Below, one piece after another: positions 1 through 7,410 of a DNA stretch of 18,871 nt. Position 1 is the first letter of the stretch; each line of letters begins with the position of its first letter. The position numbers were made by a program, and so were the translations under genes. The DNA lies in contig CAZJLP010000078.1 in the NCBI GenBank assembly GCA_964546955.1, positions 1 through 18,871 of the forward strand, in the 5' to 3' direction. Source of the DNA: CAZJLP01 sp964546955 (GTDB taxonomy: Bacteria > Verrucomicrobiota > Verrucomicrobiia > Opitutales > Opitutaceae). The notes beneath the pieces are model-generated. The model saw nothing but the letters and a program-made list of their open reading frames with translations. It was not told the origin of the DNA and ran no database searches.

Positions 1-236
1 TGCCGGTGCTGATCTCGGACAAGGTCAATATCTGGCGCGAGATCGCTGACGATGGAGCCGGACTCGTCGAGAACGACGACTTGCCTGGAACGGTCAGGTT
101 GCTCACCCGCTGGCTGTCACTGCCACCGGACGAACGAGCTGCGATGCGCGATCGCGCCGGCCGCTGTTTCGCCCAGCGCTTCCACGTCGACCGGAGCGCA
201 CAGGGGCTGATTGAAGTGCTCGGAGGAATAAGCTGA
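1..236 (+). CDS. Glycosyltransferase, C-terminal fragment (GT4-like)
   Basis: This is the 3' end of a gene that begins before the window; the reading frame is open from base 3 and ends at TGA 234-236. The visible 77 residues contain 'PVLISDKVNIWREI', then 'GLVENDD' and a stretch about residue limits and 'ARCF'-like helix, the usual end of a GT-B fold family 4 glycosyltransferase. In that family the segment after the catalytic E-x7-E region binds the nucleotide sugar, and the final helix packs back on the N-terminal domain. The substrate cannot be told from this part. The neighbouring heptose epimerase gene hldD, on the opposite strand, makes a role in LPS or another envelope glycan plausible. 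The stop codon lies inside the first copy of the AGAGC-type repeat. The GTG at position 6 is internal and should not be taken as the start. Confidence 0.75.
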   Translation, partial: PVLISDKVNIWREIADDGAGLVENDDLPGTVRLLTRWLSLPPDERAAMRDRAGRCFAQRFHVDRSAQGLIEVLGGIS

Positions 237-400
237 GAGCTTTGGGTTGAGAGCCAAGAGCCGGGGTTGGCCAGCCGGGCGACCCTGCCGTCGTCGCCTC
301 GATCTTTTTCCGGCAAAAGGGTCGAGTCGCAGGTTTCTTCGTCGTGCCCCGGCTGGCGGCACGCAGCGACGGCTCTGAGCTCTCGGCTCTAGACTCTCAG
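233..400. repeat. Paired inverted short-repeat element E1 (AGAGC family) between convergent genes
   Basis: The arms 233-262 and 371-400 are inverted copies, 22 of 30 positions complementary, and several mismatches could form G-U pairs. Both are built from degenerate GAGAGC/AGAGCC units. A second perfect 10-bp inverted pair is nested inside (GCCAGCCGGG at 270-279 with its complement at 348-357). The element spans exactly from the glycosyltransferase stop (TGA 234-236) to the hldD stop (TGA at 399-397), so each arm supplies one stop codon. I infer a bidirectional terminator or mRNA 3'-end stem-loop. It belongs to the same sequence family as E2 (3426-3555): a 13-nt string, GAGAGCTCAGAGC, is shared. 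Confidence 0.7.
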
Positions 401-1419
401 CGGGATCGACCGTCGTTTCCTTCGTCTCCCAGCTTCCTGCCGGTGGCCAGGTAGTTCTGCACGTAGTCGCGGACGGCGTCGGGAAGGGGAGTGACAGGTT
501 GCCCGTAGCCGGCGGCTCGCAGTTTGGAAATATCGGCCTGCGTGAAGTACTGGTATTTGCCGCGGAGCTGGTCGGGCATCTCGATGAACTCGATCTTGGG
601 TTCCCGTTTCAACGCCGCGAAGATGCCGCTGGCGAGCGTGAGCCAGGTGTTCGCCTCGCCGGAGCCCAGATTGTAGAGTCCGCCGGCGTCGCGCGCGTGT
701 TCGGCGAAGTGAAGCGTCATGGCCACCGCGTCCTTCACGTAGAGGAAATCGCGCTTTTGTTCGCCGTCCTTGAATTCGGCTCGATAGCTTTTGAAGAGCT
801 GCACCTTCCCGGTCGAAAGGATTTGCTGGTAGGCCTTGTGGACCAGGCTCCGCATGTCGCCTTTGTGATCCTCGTTGGGCCCGAAAACATTGAAGTACTT
901 GAGCCCGACGATTCGACCCAGAAATCCCTGGCGTTGGGCGTGGAGATCGAAAAGGTGCTTCGAATAGCCGTACATGTTGAGCGGCCGCAGCGTCCCCAAG
1001 TCGGAGGAGGTGTCGTCCATGCCCTGTTCGCCATCGCCGTAGGTGGCGGCGGACGAGGCATAGATGAAGCGGGCCTCCTGTGCCAGCGCCCAAGCCGCAA
1101 TCTCTTTTGTGTAGGCGAAATTGTTTTCGATCAGATAGGTGGCATTCCTTTCGGTGGTGGCGGAGCAGGCGCCGAGGTGGAACACGATGGAGAATTTGCC
1201 GAGCCCGGCGGTGCCGCGCTGCAGCTGCGCGCGAAGGGCGTCGGCTTCGAGGTAGTCCGAGAACTTCAGCGGAACGAGGTTCTTCCATTTCTCATCCTGT
1301 CCGAGGAAGTCGGCGATCACGATGTCGGTGAGGCCGCGTTGGTTTAACGCCCAGACCAGCGCGCTGCCGATAAAACCCGCGCCACCGGTCACCAAAATGC
1401 GTCCATTGAGGGATTTCAT
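397..1419 (-). CDS. hldD: ADP-L-glycero-D-manno-heptose 6-epimerase
   Basis: This enzyme converts ADP-D-glycero-D-manno-heptose to the L-glycero form, the last step in making the heptose donor for the LPS inner core. It acts in the cytoplasm. The 340-aa protein is an extended short-chain dehydrogenase: a Rossmann glycine motif GGAGFIG at residues 12-18, the phosphate-side 'HLGACSATTE' near 81-90 typical of HldD, the catalytic Y150-x3-K154 pair (YGYSK), and 'GLKYFNVFGPNE', the family signature for the substrate-binding loop. Length fits the family (about 310-340). It is the last gene of a minus-strand run; proC ends 29 bp upstream, so co-transcription is likely. The last residues (NDGRSR) run up to a stop codon that lies in repeat element E1. 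The ATG at 1419 puts the Rossmann strand at the expected distance; no clear Shine-Dalgarno sequence precedes it. Confidence 0.95.
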   Translation of the reverse strand: MKSLNGRILVTGGAGFIGSALVWALNQRGLTDIVIADFLGQDEKWKNLVPLKFSDYLEADALRAQLQRGTAGLGKFSIVFHLGACSATTERNATYLIENNFAYTKEIAAWALAQEARFIYASSAATYGDGEQGMDDTSSDLGTLRPLNMYGYSKHLFDLHAQRQGFLGRIVGLKYFNVFGPNEDHKGDMRSLVHKAYQQILSTGKVQLFKSYRAEFKDGEQKRDFLYVKDAVAMTLHFAEHARDAGGLYNLGSGEANTWLTLASGIFAALKREPKIEFIEMPDQLRGKYQYFTQADISKLRAAGYGQPVTPLPDAVRDYVQNYLATGRKLGDEGNDGRSR

Positions 1420-1448
1420 GCGCGTGCGTCAGTGAAGATAAATCGCAA

Positions 1449-2255
1449 TCAGGAATCCTTCGACAATTCCTCCGACCGCTGTTTTGCGGCCGCGACGGTT
1501 TCTTTCATTATTCCGCGAAAATCCCGCGCGGACATGCGTTGCAGCCCCGCGTAAGTGGTTCCATTCGGCGAGGTGACTTGATTCCGGAGTTCTTCCGCTT
1601 CGGCCGAGCTCTGGGCCATCAACTTGGCCGACCCGAGCAGGGTTTCGACCGCGAGCTGGTAGGCGGCCGCGCGCGAAAGGCCGACCGCTTCGCCTGCATC
1701 CCGGAGCGCCGCCGCGAACTCGAAAACGTAGGCCGGACCGCTCCCGCTGACGGCGGTGATCGCGTCGAGCTGCGGTTCTGCCACCTCGACCATCTTGCCA
1801 AGCGCGCCGAGGATCGTGTTCACCAAAGCGCGATCGGCTGGCGAGAGGGATTTGGCCGCGCACCAGCCCGTGATCCCCGCCCCGATTTGTCCCGGTGTGT
1901 TCGGCATGGCCCGGACGACATTGCGCGCTTGCGGCACGACGCGTTGCAGACGCTCGAGGCGTTTTCCAGCCAGGATGGAGAGCACGAGCTTGCCCGCGGT
2001 CAATTCGCCCAGGCTCTTATCCAGTTCGGCCAATTGCTGGGGCTTGCAGGCGAGGACCAGCGCGTCGGCCGAAGCCAGAAGATCTGCCACGGTGCCGTGC
2101 GCCGCGATCCCGGTCCGGGCGGACAGCACCTTGGCCGTGTCGTCCGCTCCCCCGGTGCAAGCGAGATCTTTGGCGGCGAAGCCGGTCGCGAGCAGCCCAT
2201 CCACCATGGCCGAAGCCATGCGACCCGCTCCCAGGAATGCGATTTTCGAACTCAT
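1449..2255 (-). CDS. proC: Pyrroline-5-carboxylate reductase
   Basis: ProC reduces 1-pyrroline-5-carboxylate to L-proline with NAD(P)H, the final step of proline synthesis. The 268-aa product has the N-terminal dinucleotide-binding motif GAGRMA (residues 9-14), 'ACKPQQL' after the fourth strand, 'RAMPNTP' in the middle, and the C-terminal signature region 'AVSGSGPAYVFEF' followed by 'QVTSPNGTTYAGL', which forms the substrate site in the helical dimerisation domain. Length and motif order match the family. The gene starts 12 bp after the stop of the REC-histidine kinase gene and ends 29 bp before hldD, so the three probably share a transcript. There is no repeat element in either of these short gaps. 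A GAGGA string about 16 nt upstream of the ATG is too far to be a convincing ribosome-binding site. Confidence 0.96.
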   Translation of the reverse strand: MSSKIAFLGAGRMASAMVDGLLATGFAAKDLACTGGADDTAKVLSARTGIAAHGTVADLLASADALVLACKPQQLAELDKSLGELTAGKLVLSILAGKRLERLQRVVPQARNVVRAMPNTPGQIGAGITGWCAAKSLSPADRALVNTILGALGKMVEVAEPQLDAITAVSGSGPAYVFEFAAALRDAGEAVGLSRAAAYQLAVETLLGSAKLMAQSSAEAEELRNQVTSPNGTTYAGLQRMSARDFRGIMKETVAAAKQRSEELSKDS

Positions 2256-2267
2256 GAATCGTGACGG

Positions 2268-3407
2268 TCATTCCTCCGCGGCAGATGCGGAGCGTTTCGG
2301 GCCCTTGTCGATCGGGTGAATCAAAATCGCGATGGAGCCGCCGCCCTGGCGATCGGCCATCGCTACGTCGCCCCCCATGTTGCGCAAGGAGTGGCGCGCG
2401 ACGGTCAGACCCATGCCCACGCCGACGGTCTGTTTCGTGCTGATGAAAGGCTCGAACATGTGGTCGCGGATTTGGGGATCGATCCCGCTGCCCTGGTCCT
2501 CCACGCGAATCTCCACCGCTTTCGCGCCGCCCAAGTGGTCCACCTGGCGCGTCCGAATGGAAATGGGACGCTCGGCCGGCGGTTTTTCGCCGTAACTTTC
2601 CCAGGCGTTGATCAACACCTTCGAAAGCACGTCCTCGAAGACCTCGATGTGAGTCTCGATTGCCAGATCCCCGAGAGGGTTGTCGATCGTGACCGGCTGA
2701 CTGATCTTGAACTCGGACTGGTAGCGAGCCACCCCGTCCGCCAGCAACTGTTGTAACGAGAACTTCAATACCGGAAGGCGCGATTTGGTGACGAGCGAGC
2801 TGAGCTGCTTGATGATGTTGACGATGCGCTGCACCGCGTTCTCCACGTGTTCCGCGTTCTTCTTCACGAACTCGGGCCGGTTGTAGTTCGACTTGATCAA
2901 GTCGAGGTAGCCCAGCACGACGCCCAGAAGATTGTTCAAATTGTGCGCGATACCTTGGGTGACGGCGCCAATCGTGGCCGTGCGACGCGCTTCCTGGAGG
3001 CGGCGCTGCAGGTCCACCATTTCCCGGTTGATTGCAACGAAACGAAGCTGGGTTTGCACGCGGGCCAGGGTTTCGTCCAGGTCGATTGGCTTCGTGATGT
3101 AGTCGACCGCGCCGACGGCGAGCCCCTCGAGCTTGCTCTCCTTGGAACTGCGCGCGGTGATGAAAATGACCGGGATGGAGCGCGTTTCTTCCTTCTCCTG
3201 CAGCCGTTGGCAGACGTCGATCCCGTCCATGTCCGGCATCATGACGTCGAGAAGGATCAGGTCGGGCTGCTCTTTGGGCACAATCTGCAGCGCTTCCTGG
3301 CCGGTGAACGCCGCCACCACCTGAATGCCTTCCCGCTCGAGCTTTCGCTTGAGCAGTTGGACATTTACGGGCTGGTCGTCGACCACCAGGATTTTTGGGG
3401 AGGGCAT
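2268..3407 (-). CDS. Response-regulator/histidine kinase fusion (REC-HisKA-HATPase)
   Basis: This 379-aa soluble signalling protein starts with a receiver domain (residues about 4-122): acidic pair D10-D11, phospho-acceptor D54 in 'LLDVMMPDMDG', T84 and K106 in 'YITKP'. A short coiled linker (about 123-145) leads to a histidine kinase core with H-box 'GIAHNLNNLLG' (H155), N-box 'KVLINAWESY', G1 box 'VEDQGSGIDP' and G2 box 'GVGMGLTVARHSL'. No membrane segment or signal peptide is visible, so the kinase is cytoplasmic. The REC-first order suggests that its activity is controlled by phosphorylation from another kinase. I cannot name the target. It is followed after 12 bp by proC; its upstream gap carries repeat element E2. 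The ATG at 3407 fits the first REC strand; the leader shows no Shine-Dalgarno sequence. Confidence 0.92.
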   Translation of the reverse strand: MPSPKILVVDDQPVNVQLLKRKLEREGIQVVAAFTGQEALQIVPKEQPDLILLDVMMPDMDGIDVCQRLQEKEETRSIPVIFITARSSKESKLEGLAVGAVDYITKPIDLDETLARVQTQLRFVAINREMVDLQRRLQEARRTATIGAVTQGIAHNLNNLLGVVLGYLDLIKSNYNRPEFVKKNAEHVENAVQRIVNIIKQLSSLVTKSRLPVLKFSLQQLLADGVARYQSEFKISQPVTIDNPLGDLAIETHIEVFEDVLSKVLINAWESYGEKPPAERPISIRTRQVDHLGGAKAVEIRVEDQGSGIDPQIRDHMFEPFISTKQTVGVGMGLTVARHSLRNMGGDVAMADRQGGGSIAILIHPIDKGPKRSASAAEE

Positions 3408-3425
3408 GGGCAGGGGATGCTTGTA

Positions 3426-3555
3426 GAGAGCTCAGAGCTTCGAGTCTAGAGCTGAGAGCCCGAGGATCTCAGAAAGTCGGAGGTCAGGCGCGGGGAAACG
3501 TGAGGACTGCAGCTCGCATCGGGTCTGGACTCTCCGGTCTAAGCTCTCAGCTCTC
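3426..3555. repeat. Paired inverted short-repeat element E2 (AGAGC family)
   Basis: Arm 3426-3440 (GAGAGCTCAGAGCTT) is complementary at 14 of 15 positions to arm 3541-3555. Further degenerate copies lie inside (3443-3460 and 3521-3540), so several pairing registers are possible. The right arm overlaps the 3' end of folD and supplies its last codons (E-L-R-A) and the TAG stop at 3541-3539. The left arm ends about 18 nt before the start of the REC-kinase gene. The element therefore fills nearly the whole folD to kinase gap. It shares GAGAGCTCAGAGC and GAGTCTAGAG with element E1. I infer a terminator or RNA 3'-end stem-loop. Confidence 0.7.
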
Positions 3556-4426
3556 GGCTCCCGCCCAATCGATACGCTTTGACGGTGTTTTTCATCAGCA
3601 TTGCCACTGTCATGGGACCGACGCCACCGGGAACCGGCGTGATCTGGCTGCAAATCGGAGAAACGGTGGGGAAGTGAACGTCTCCCACGAGGCGGAAGCC
3701 GGACTTTTTCGACGCGTCCGCCACGCGGTTGATACCGACATCGATCACGACCGCGCCCGGCTTGACCATGTCGACCGTCACGAATTCGGCCCGCCCGATC
3801 GCGGCGATCAGCACATCGGCCTGCCGGACAATCGCGGAGAGATTGGCGGTTTGAGAGTGGCAGATTGTCACGGTTCCGTTCGCGCCCGCCTTCTTTTGCA
3901 GAGCCAGGAGTGCAATGGGCTTTCCCACGATGAGACTGCGCCCCAGCACGACCACATGTTTGCCTTTGAGGTCCACTTTGCTCCGCGCGAGAAGCTCCAT
4001 GATTCCAGCGGGCGTGCAGGCCACGAAGCCGCTTTCGTCTTCCTGCGCCACTTTGCCCAGGTTCAACGTGTTGAAGCCATCGACGTCCTTCTCCGGAGCC
4101 ACGCGCCGGAAGACCGCGACTTCGTCAATGTGCTTCGGCAGCGGCGATTGGACCAGGATGCCGTCGACCGAAGGATCGGCGTTCAGCTGGTCGATCAGGG
4201 CGAAGAGTTCCGCCTGTGAAATCGTGATGGGAGGGAGAATGACTTTGCCGGTGATGCCGATCTCCGCGGACGTTTTTTCTTTTTTCGTAACGTAGGAAAC
4301 CGACGCTGGATCGTCGCCCACCCGGACGAGGGCGAGGCAGGGCTTTCTGCCGGCGATGGTGGCGACCTCGGCCTTCAGTTCGGCGACGATCTCCGCCGCA
4401 ATCTTGTTTCCGTCGATGAGGAGCAT
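3539..4426 (-). CDS. folD: Bifunctional methylenetetrahydrofolate dehydrogenase / methenyltetrahydrofolate cyclohydrolase
   Basis: FolD interconverts 5,10-methylene-, methenyl- and 10-formyl-tetrahydrofolate in the cytoplasm and supplies one-carbon units for purine and formyl-Met synthesis. The 295-aa protein shows the expected motifs in order: 'SVSYVTKKEK' (Y45 and K49 match the catalytic Tyr/Lys), 'VDGILVQSPLP', 'PEKDVDGFN', the Rossmann segment 'VVLGRSLIVGKPIALLAL', and 'VIDVGINRV' with the C-terminal 'TPVPGGVGPMTVAMLM'. The family normally ends soon after that motif. Here the final residues (about GSRELRA) are encoded by the repeat element E2, which also carries the stop. The start at 4426 (MLLIDGNKIA) is the family's usual N-terminus. 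The SH3-protein gene lies 103 bp upstream, across an inverted repeat. Confidence 0.96.
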   Translation of the reverse strand: MLLIDGNKIAAEIVAELKAEVATIAGRKPCLALVRVGDDPASVSYVTKKEKTSAEIGITGKVILPPITISQAELFALIDQLNADPSVDGILVQSPLPKHIDEVAVFRRVAPEKDVDGFNTLNLGKVAQEDESGFVACTPAGIMELLARSKVDLKGKHVVVLGRSLIVGKPIALLALQKKAGANGTVTICHSQTANLSAIVRQADVLIAAIGRAEFVTVDMVKPGAVVIDVGINRVADASKKSGFRLVGDVHFPTVSPICSQITPVPGGVGPMTVAMLMKNTVKAYRLGGSRELRA

Positions 4427-4449
4427 GGGCGATGGTGCGCAGAGTGATC

Positions 4450-4527
4450 AAAGGGCCGCGAACAAAGGACAGGCCGGGACGCGCGAAATCGCAGGCTCGC
4501 GCCTCGCCGCCCGCTGTTCGCGCCTTT
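4450..4527 (-). terminator. Long stem-loop filling the SH3-protein to folD gap
   Basis: The 13-nt arm 4515-4527 is fully complementary to 4450-4464 apart from a 2-nt bulge (AAAGG-gc-CGCGAACA). On the minus strand the first arm begins 2 nt after the stop of the SH3-domain gene (TGA 4532-4530). A CGCGA/TCGCG pair lies inside the loop. No T-run follows, so it is not a classical intrinsic terminator. The placement copies that of the short-repeat elements elsewhere in the window, but the arms here are not tandemly repetitive. Confidence 0.5.
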
Positions 4528-4529
4528 CC

Positions 4530-5357
4530 TCAGCGCAGTTGAAGACTGTCGACCTCGATCACGATGTCCTTCGAATTCGGCACTGGCTTGGCCGTTCCGT
4601 AGATGACCACCGTATGATCGATGTATTTTTCGATTTTCTCCGTGAGGAGCAATTTGCTCACGTCGAGGTAGGCGTAGCGACCGCCCGCACTGTCGCTCAA
4701 TTGCCAATCGTAGGGACGCCGCGGCATCAATGGCCGGCGAGTTGAAACGAATTTTCCTTGGAAGAGGCGCGGCAGTTCGGCGGCGCCGCCATCGCCCAGC
4801 TGGATGGGACGACCGCCGCCCGTGTAGGCGGCCGGCGCGGCGGGGGCGGGCGCCGGGGGCGGAGGAGCGCCCGCGGCGGCCTTACCTTGGGCGGCGCCAC
4901 CGGTGGCGGGCGACGTGCCGGCGATCGGCGCGGTGACCGGGCCGCTGTCAGCTTGGATGTAACCGACGATCTTTTTCTCGAGGCGGACGCGCGTCCACCG
5001 GCCTTGGTAGCCCGTGATCTCCGTGCGGTCGCCTTTCTCCATCGTCGCGAAGATCGGTGCATCCGGCTGCGGCGCTGTGCGGAAGGTGGCGCCGGCGCGC
5101 ACATCGAGACTCTTCGTGATGTCCTTGTTTTGAACGAAAACTTCGTGAGCGCCGCCGAGTTCGACCGCCATCCAGCCAGCCGGAGCGGGGAAGGGGGGAT
5201 TGCTGGCCGCGGTCGGCTCCGTTCCCGCCTTCAACACCGCAATCGTGTACGCGGAAGCCTCTGGCTTCGAGTGGACGGCGGTGGGCTTGGCCAGCGGGGC
5301 CGCGCCGACGCTGGCGGCAGTGAGGAGCGCGAATAACAGGCGCAGATTATTCTTCAT
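4530..5357 (-). CDS. Secreted SH3-domain protein of unknown function
   Basis: The 275-aa product has a plausible Sec signal peptide (K-N-N-L-R, then a hydrophobic run, with cleavage near 'SVGAA', residues 16-20), so it probably acts in the periplasm or envelope. Residues about 85-137 ('DVRAGATFRTAP' to 'RWTRVRLEKKIVGYIQAD') resemble a bacterial SH3 (SH3b) fold, often found in cell-wall or stress-related proteins. A Pro/Ala/Gly-rich linker (about 140-180) follows. The C-terminal part ends in 'HTVVIYGTAKPVPNSKDIVI', a beta-rich piece that could be an OB-like fold; this last point is weak. I do not know its function. The ATG at 5357 lies inside the 3' end of the rluB-like gene (11-nt overlap), so the two are likely translated from one mRNA. 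Confidence 0.8.
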   Translation of the reverse strand: MKNNLRLLFALLTAASVGAAPLAKPTAVHSKPEASAYTIAVLKAGTEPTAASNPPFPAPAGWMAVELGGAHEVFVQNKDITKSLDVRAGATFRTAPQPDAPIFATMEKGDRTEITGYQGRWTRVRLEKKIVGYIQADSGPVTAPIAGTSPATGGAAQGKAAAGAPPPPAPAPAAPAAYTGGGRPIQLGDGGAAELPRLFQGKFVSTRRPLMPRRPYDWQLSDSAGGRYAYLDVSKLLLTEKIEKYIDHTVVIYGTAKPVPNSKDIVIEVDSLQLR

Positions 5358-6135
5358 GGATTTCGGAAGGTTTTTCGTCTTTGCCGCCCGAGGGGCGGGG
5401 AGTCCGGAAAAGGAGTTCGACCTCTTTCGTAGAAAGTTGTTTAGCGGCCCGCAAAGGAATTCCTTTCAGAGCAAACGCACCGATTTGGTACCGCTTGAGC
5501 CGGCGGACGTCGTATCCGAGCGCCGTGAAGAGCTGCCGAATCTCCCGCTTTTTGCCATGATGCATCTGCACGTCGATCTCGGGAGATTCCTTCCCCCGGT
5601 TCGCCCCCATCAGCGTCGCCCGTTCCACCTTGAGCCGCTCGCCATCGAAGACGATCCCTCGGATCAGCAAGCGAAGTTTGTCCGCCGGGAATGGCTGCTT
5701 GAGGGATACGTGGTAGCGTTTGACCACGACGTTCCGCGGGTGCATCAAGCGATTGGCGAGATCGCCGTCGGTCGTCAGGATGACCAGTCCCTCGCTGTCT
5801 TTGTCCAAGCGGCCCGCGCAAAAGAACCGGTATTTCGCGATTTCCCGGGGCAGGGCCGTGAAAACGGTCTCGGCATTGTGCGGGTCGTCGTTGGAGCAGA
5901 CCAGGCCGCGCGGTTTGTGAAAGGCCAGCGTCATGCGCGGCTGCACGGTCGGACGCACGGTCTTCCCGCTGACCGTCACCTTGTCTACCCCGGGTACGAT
6001 CTTCTGGCCCAGGGTCGCCTTTTCCGCGTTTACCCAGACTTCTCCTTCGGAAATCAAGGCCTCTGCCGCCCGGCGCGAGCAGACGCCGGCATCAGCCAGA
6101 AATTTTTGCAGCCGAATGGGCTCCGGAGCGGTCAT
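5347..6135 (-). CDS. rluB: RsuA/RluB-family rRNA pseudouridine synthase
   Basis: This enzyme isomerises a specific uridine in rRNA to pseudouridine. It has an N-terminal S4 RNA-binding domain ('IRLQKFLADAGVCSRRAAE', residues 7-25, with 'GEVWVNAEKA') and the catalytic domain with 'GRLDKDSEGLVILT' (catalytic D111), 'HKPRGLVCSNDD', and the C-terminal 'MHHGKKREIRQLFTALGYDV' that defines the RsuA/RluB/RluE/RluF group. Length (262 aa) fits RluB. I chose the ATG at 6135 because it gives the standard short N-terminus before the S4 domain; an in-frame ATG at 6186 would add 17 residues that look non-family. Neither start has a clear Shine-Dalgarno sequence. The 3' end overlaps the SH3-protein gene by 11 nt. 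RluB rather than a paralogue is likely but not proven. Confidence 0.88.
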   Translation of the reverse strand: MTAPEPIRLQKFLADAGVCSRRAAEALISEGEVWVNAEKATLGQKIVPGVDKVTVSGKTVRPTVQPRMTLAFHKPRGLVCSNDDPHNAETVFTALPREIAKYRFFCAGRLDKDSEGLVILTTDGDLANRLMHPRNVVVKRYHVSLKQPFPADKLRLLIRGIVFDGERLKVERATLMGANRGKESPEIDVQMHHGKKREIRQLFTALGYDVRRLKRYQIGAFALKGIPLRAAKQLSTKEVELLFRTPRPSGGKDEKPSEIHEE

Positions 6136-6239
6136 GTGGGGCAGAGTTGGGGTGAAATCGCCCGGCGAATCAAGCTTGGGCCGCATCCGAAACTAAGGCT
6201 TGCGGCGGCAGAGGCCGTTCCCCAAAACGCGATTCAGTT
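6136..6239. promoter_or_regulatory. Divergent promoter gap between rluB-like gene and cysJ-like gene
   Basis: The gap of 104 bp separates two divergent start codons, so it should hold promoters for both the minus-strand and plus-strand gene blocks. I could not identify convincing -35/-10 elements by eye. No short-repeat stem-loop of the kind seen after stop codons is present here. If the alternative rluB start at 6186 is used, the gap shrinks to 53 bp. Confidence 0.4.
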
Positions 6240-7403
6240 ATGTCCGCACCCGTGGTTGATCCCGTTTTCACTAAAGATAACCCTTTTCCGGCGAAAATTC
6301 GCGAGAATCGGCTATTGAACAAACCGGGCTCCGCCAAAGAGACGCGTCACTTCGTCGTGGATCTGGCTGGCAGCGGACTCCATTACAAGGCGGGAGATTC
6401 GCTGGGGGTGTATCCCACCAACGATCCCGGTGAAGTGGCCGCGGTTCTGGCGGCGCTCGGTGCGACGGGAGAAGAGACGGTGACCCTCCCGCGGGCGACG
6501 TCGGCAGTCACGTTGAAGGAGGCCTTGACCGCGAAGCTGGCGCTGGCCGGGCCGACCTCGAAGATACTGACCACCTTGCTGGCGAAAGCGACGAATGGGG
6601 CGGAGAAGGCGCGGCTGCAAGCCTTGCTGGCGCCCGACGGCAAAGAAGCTCTGGCGCAGTACCTGGACAATCGGGAATTCATCGACCTGCTGGTCGAGTT
6701 CCCCAGCGCACGGCTGCAGCCGCAGGAGTTCGTCGACCACCTGCGCAAGCTCATGCCTCGATTGTATTCGATCGCGTCATCGCCCCGCGTATTTCCCGAG
6801 GAGATACACCTCACGGTCGCCATTGTGCGTTATGAGACCAACGGACGGAAGCGGCGAGGCGTGTGCTCCACCTTCCTGGCCGATCGGGCCCCGCTGGGCC
6901 AAGCCGTCGCTCCGGTTTTCGTGTCGCATTCGCACTTCGGACCGCCGCATGACTTGACCCGCGATGTCATCATGGTGGGCCCCGGCACGGGGATCGCGCC
7001 GTTTCGTGCCTTTGTGCAAGACAGGGTCGCCAGCGGGGCGACGGGTCGCGACTGGCTGTTTTTCGGGGACCAAAAATCCGCGACCGACTTCCTCTATGGC
7101 GAGGAGTGGAATGCCCTTTTGGAAAAGGGGAATCTCGCGCGGCTCGATCTCGCCTGGTCGCGCGACCAAGCCGCGAAGGTTTACGTACAGGATAAGATGC
7201 GGGAAAACGCGGCCGACCTGTGGACCTGGATCGCGGCCGGCGCGTATTTTTACGTGTGCGGCGACGCGAAGCGGATGGCGAAGGATGTCGACTCGGCCCT
7301 TCATGAGATCGTAGCCGATCAGGGTGGATTCTCCCCGGAGCAGGCCGCTGAGTACGTGAAGCAGATGAAAAAGGACAAACGTTACCAGCGCGACGTCTAC
7401 TGA
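6240..7403 (+). CDS. CysJ-like NADPH-dependent diflavin reductase core without flavodoxin domain (sulfite reductase alpha-type)
   Basis: The 387-aa protein matches the FAD- and NADP-binding half of the sulfite reductase flavoprotein CysJ. Visible motifs: 'YKAGDSLGVYPTND' near the N-terminus, 'PRLYSIASSP' (about 173-182, FAD binding), 'RRGVCSTFLAD' (isoalloxazine contact), 'GPGTGIAPFRAF' (about 247-258, NADP phosphate and catalytic loop), 'YVCGDAKRMAKDV' and a C-terminal 'KRYQRDVY' of the kind that ends CysJ. CysJ proper is about 600 aa; here the flavodoxin (FMN) domain is absent and the protein begins directly with the connecting FAD region. It probably passes electrons from NADPH to a separate partner (a flavodoxin, ferredoxin or sulfite reductase). 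No such partner is adjacent. The ATG at 6240 is well placed, with no Shine-Dalgarno sequence. Confidence 0.88.
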   Translation: MSAPVVDPVFTKDNPFPAKIRENRLLNKPGSAKETRHFVVDLAGSGLHYKAGDSLGVYPTNDPGEVAAVLAALGATGEETVTLPRATSAVTLKEALTAKLALAGPTSKILTTLLAKATNGAEKARLQALLAPDGKEALAQYLDNREFIDLLVEFPSARLQPQEFVDHLRKLMPRLYSIASSPRVFPEEIHLTVAIVRYETNGRKRRGVCSTFLADRAPLGQAVAPVFVSHSHFGPPHDLTRDVIMVGPGTGIAPFRAFVQDRVASGATGRDWLFFGDQKSATDFLYGEEWNALLEKGNLARLDLAWSRDQAAKVYVQDKMRENAADLWTWIAAGAYFYVCGDAKRMAKDVDSALHEIVADQGGFSPEQAAEYVKQMKKDKRYQRDVY

Positions 7404-7410
7404 TCAGGAT

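Noticed and set aside
499..1347. Plus-strand open frame of 282 aa opposite hldD
   Set aside because: Mirror of hldD codons; no motifs and no plausible start context.
5200..6318. Long plus-strand open frame (372 aa) opposite the rluB-like gene
   Set aside because: It is antisense to well-supported genes, has Arg/His-rich composition with no family motifs, and arises from high GC content.
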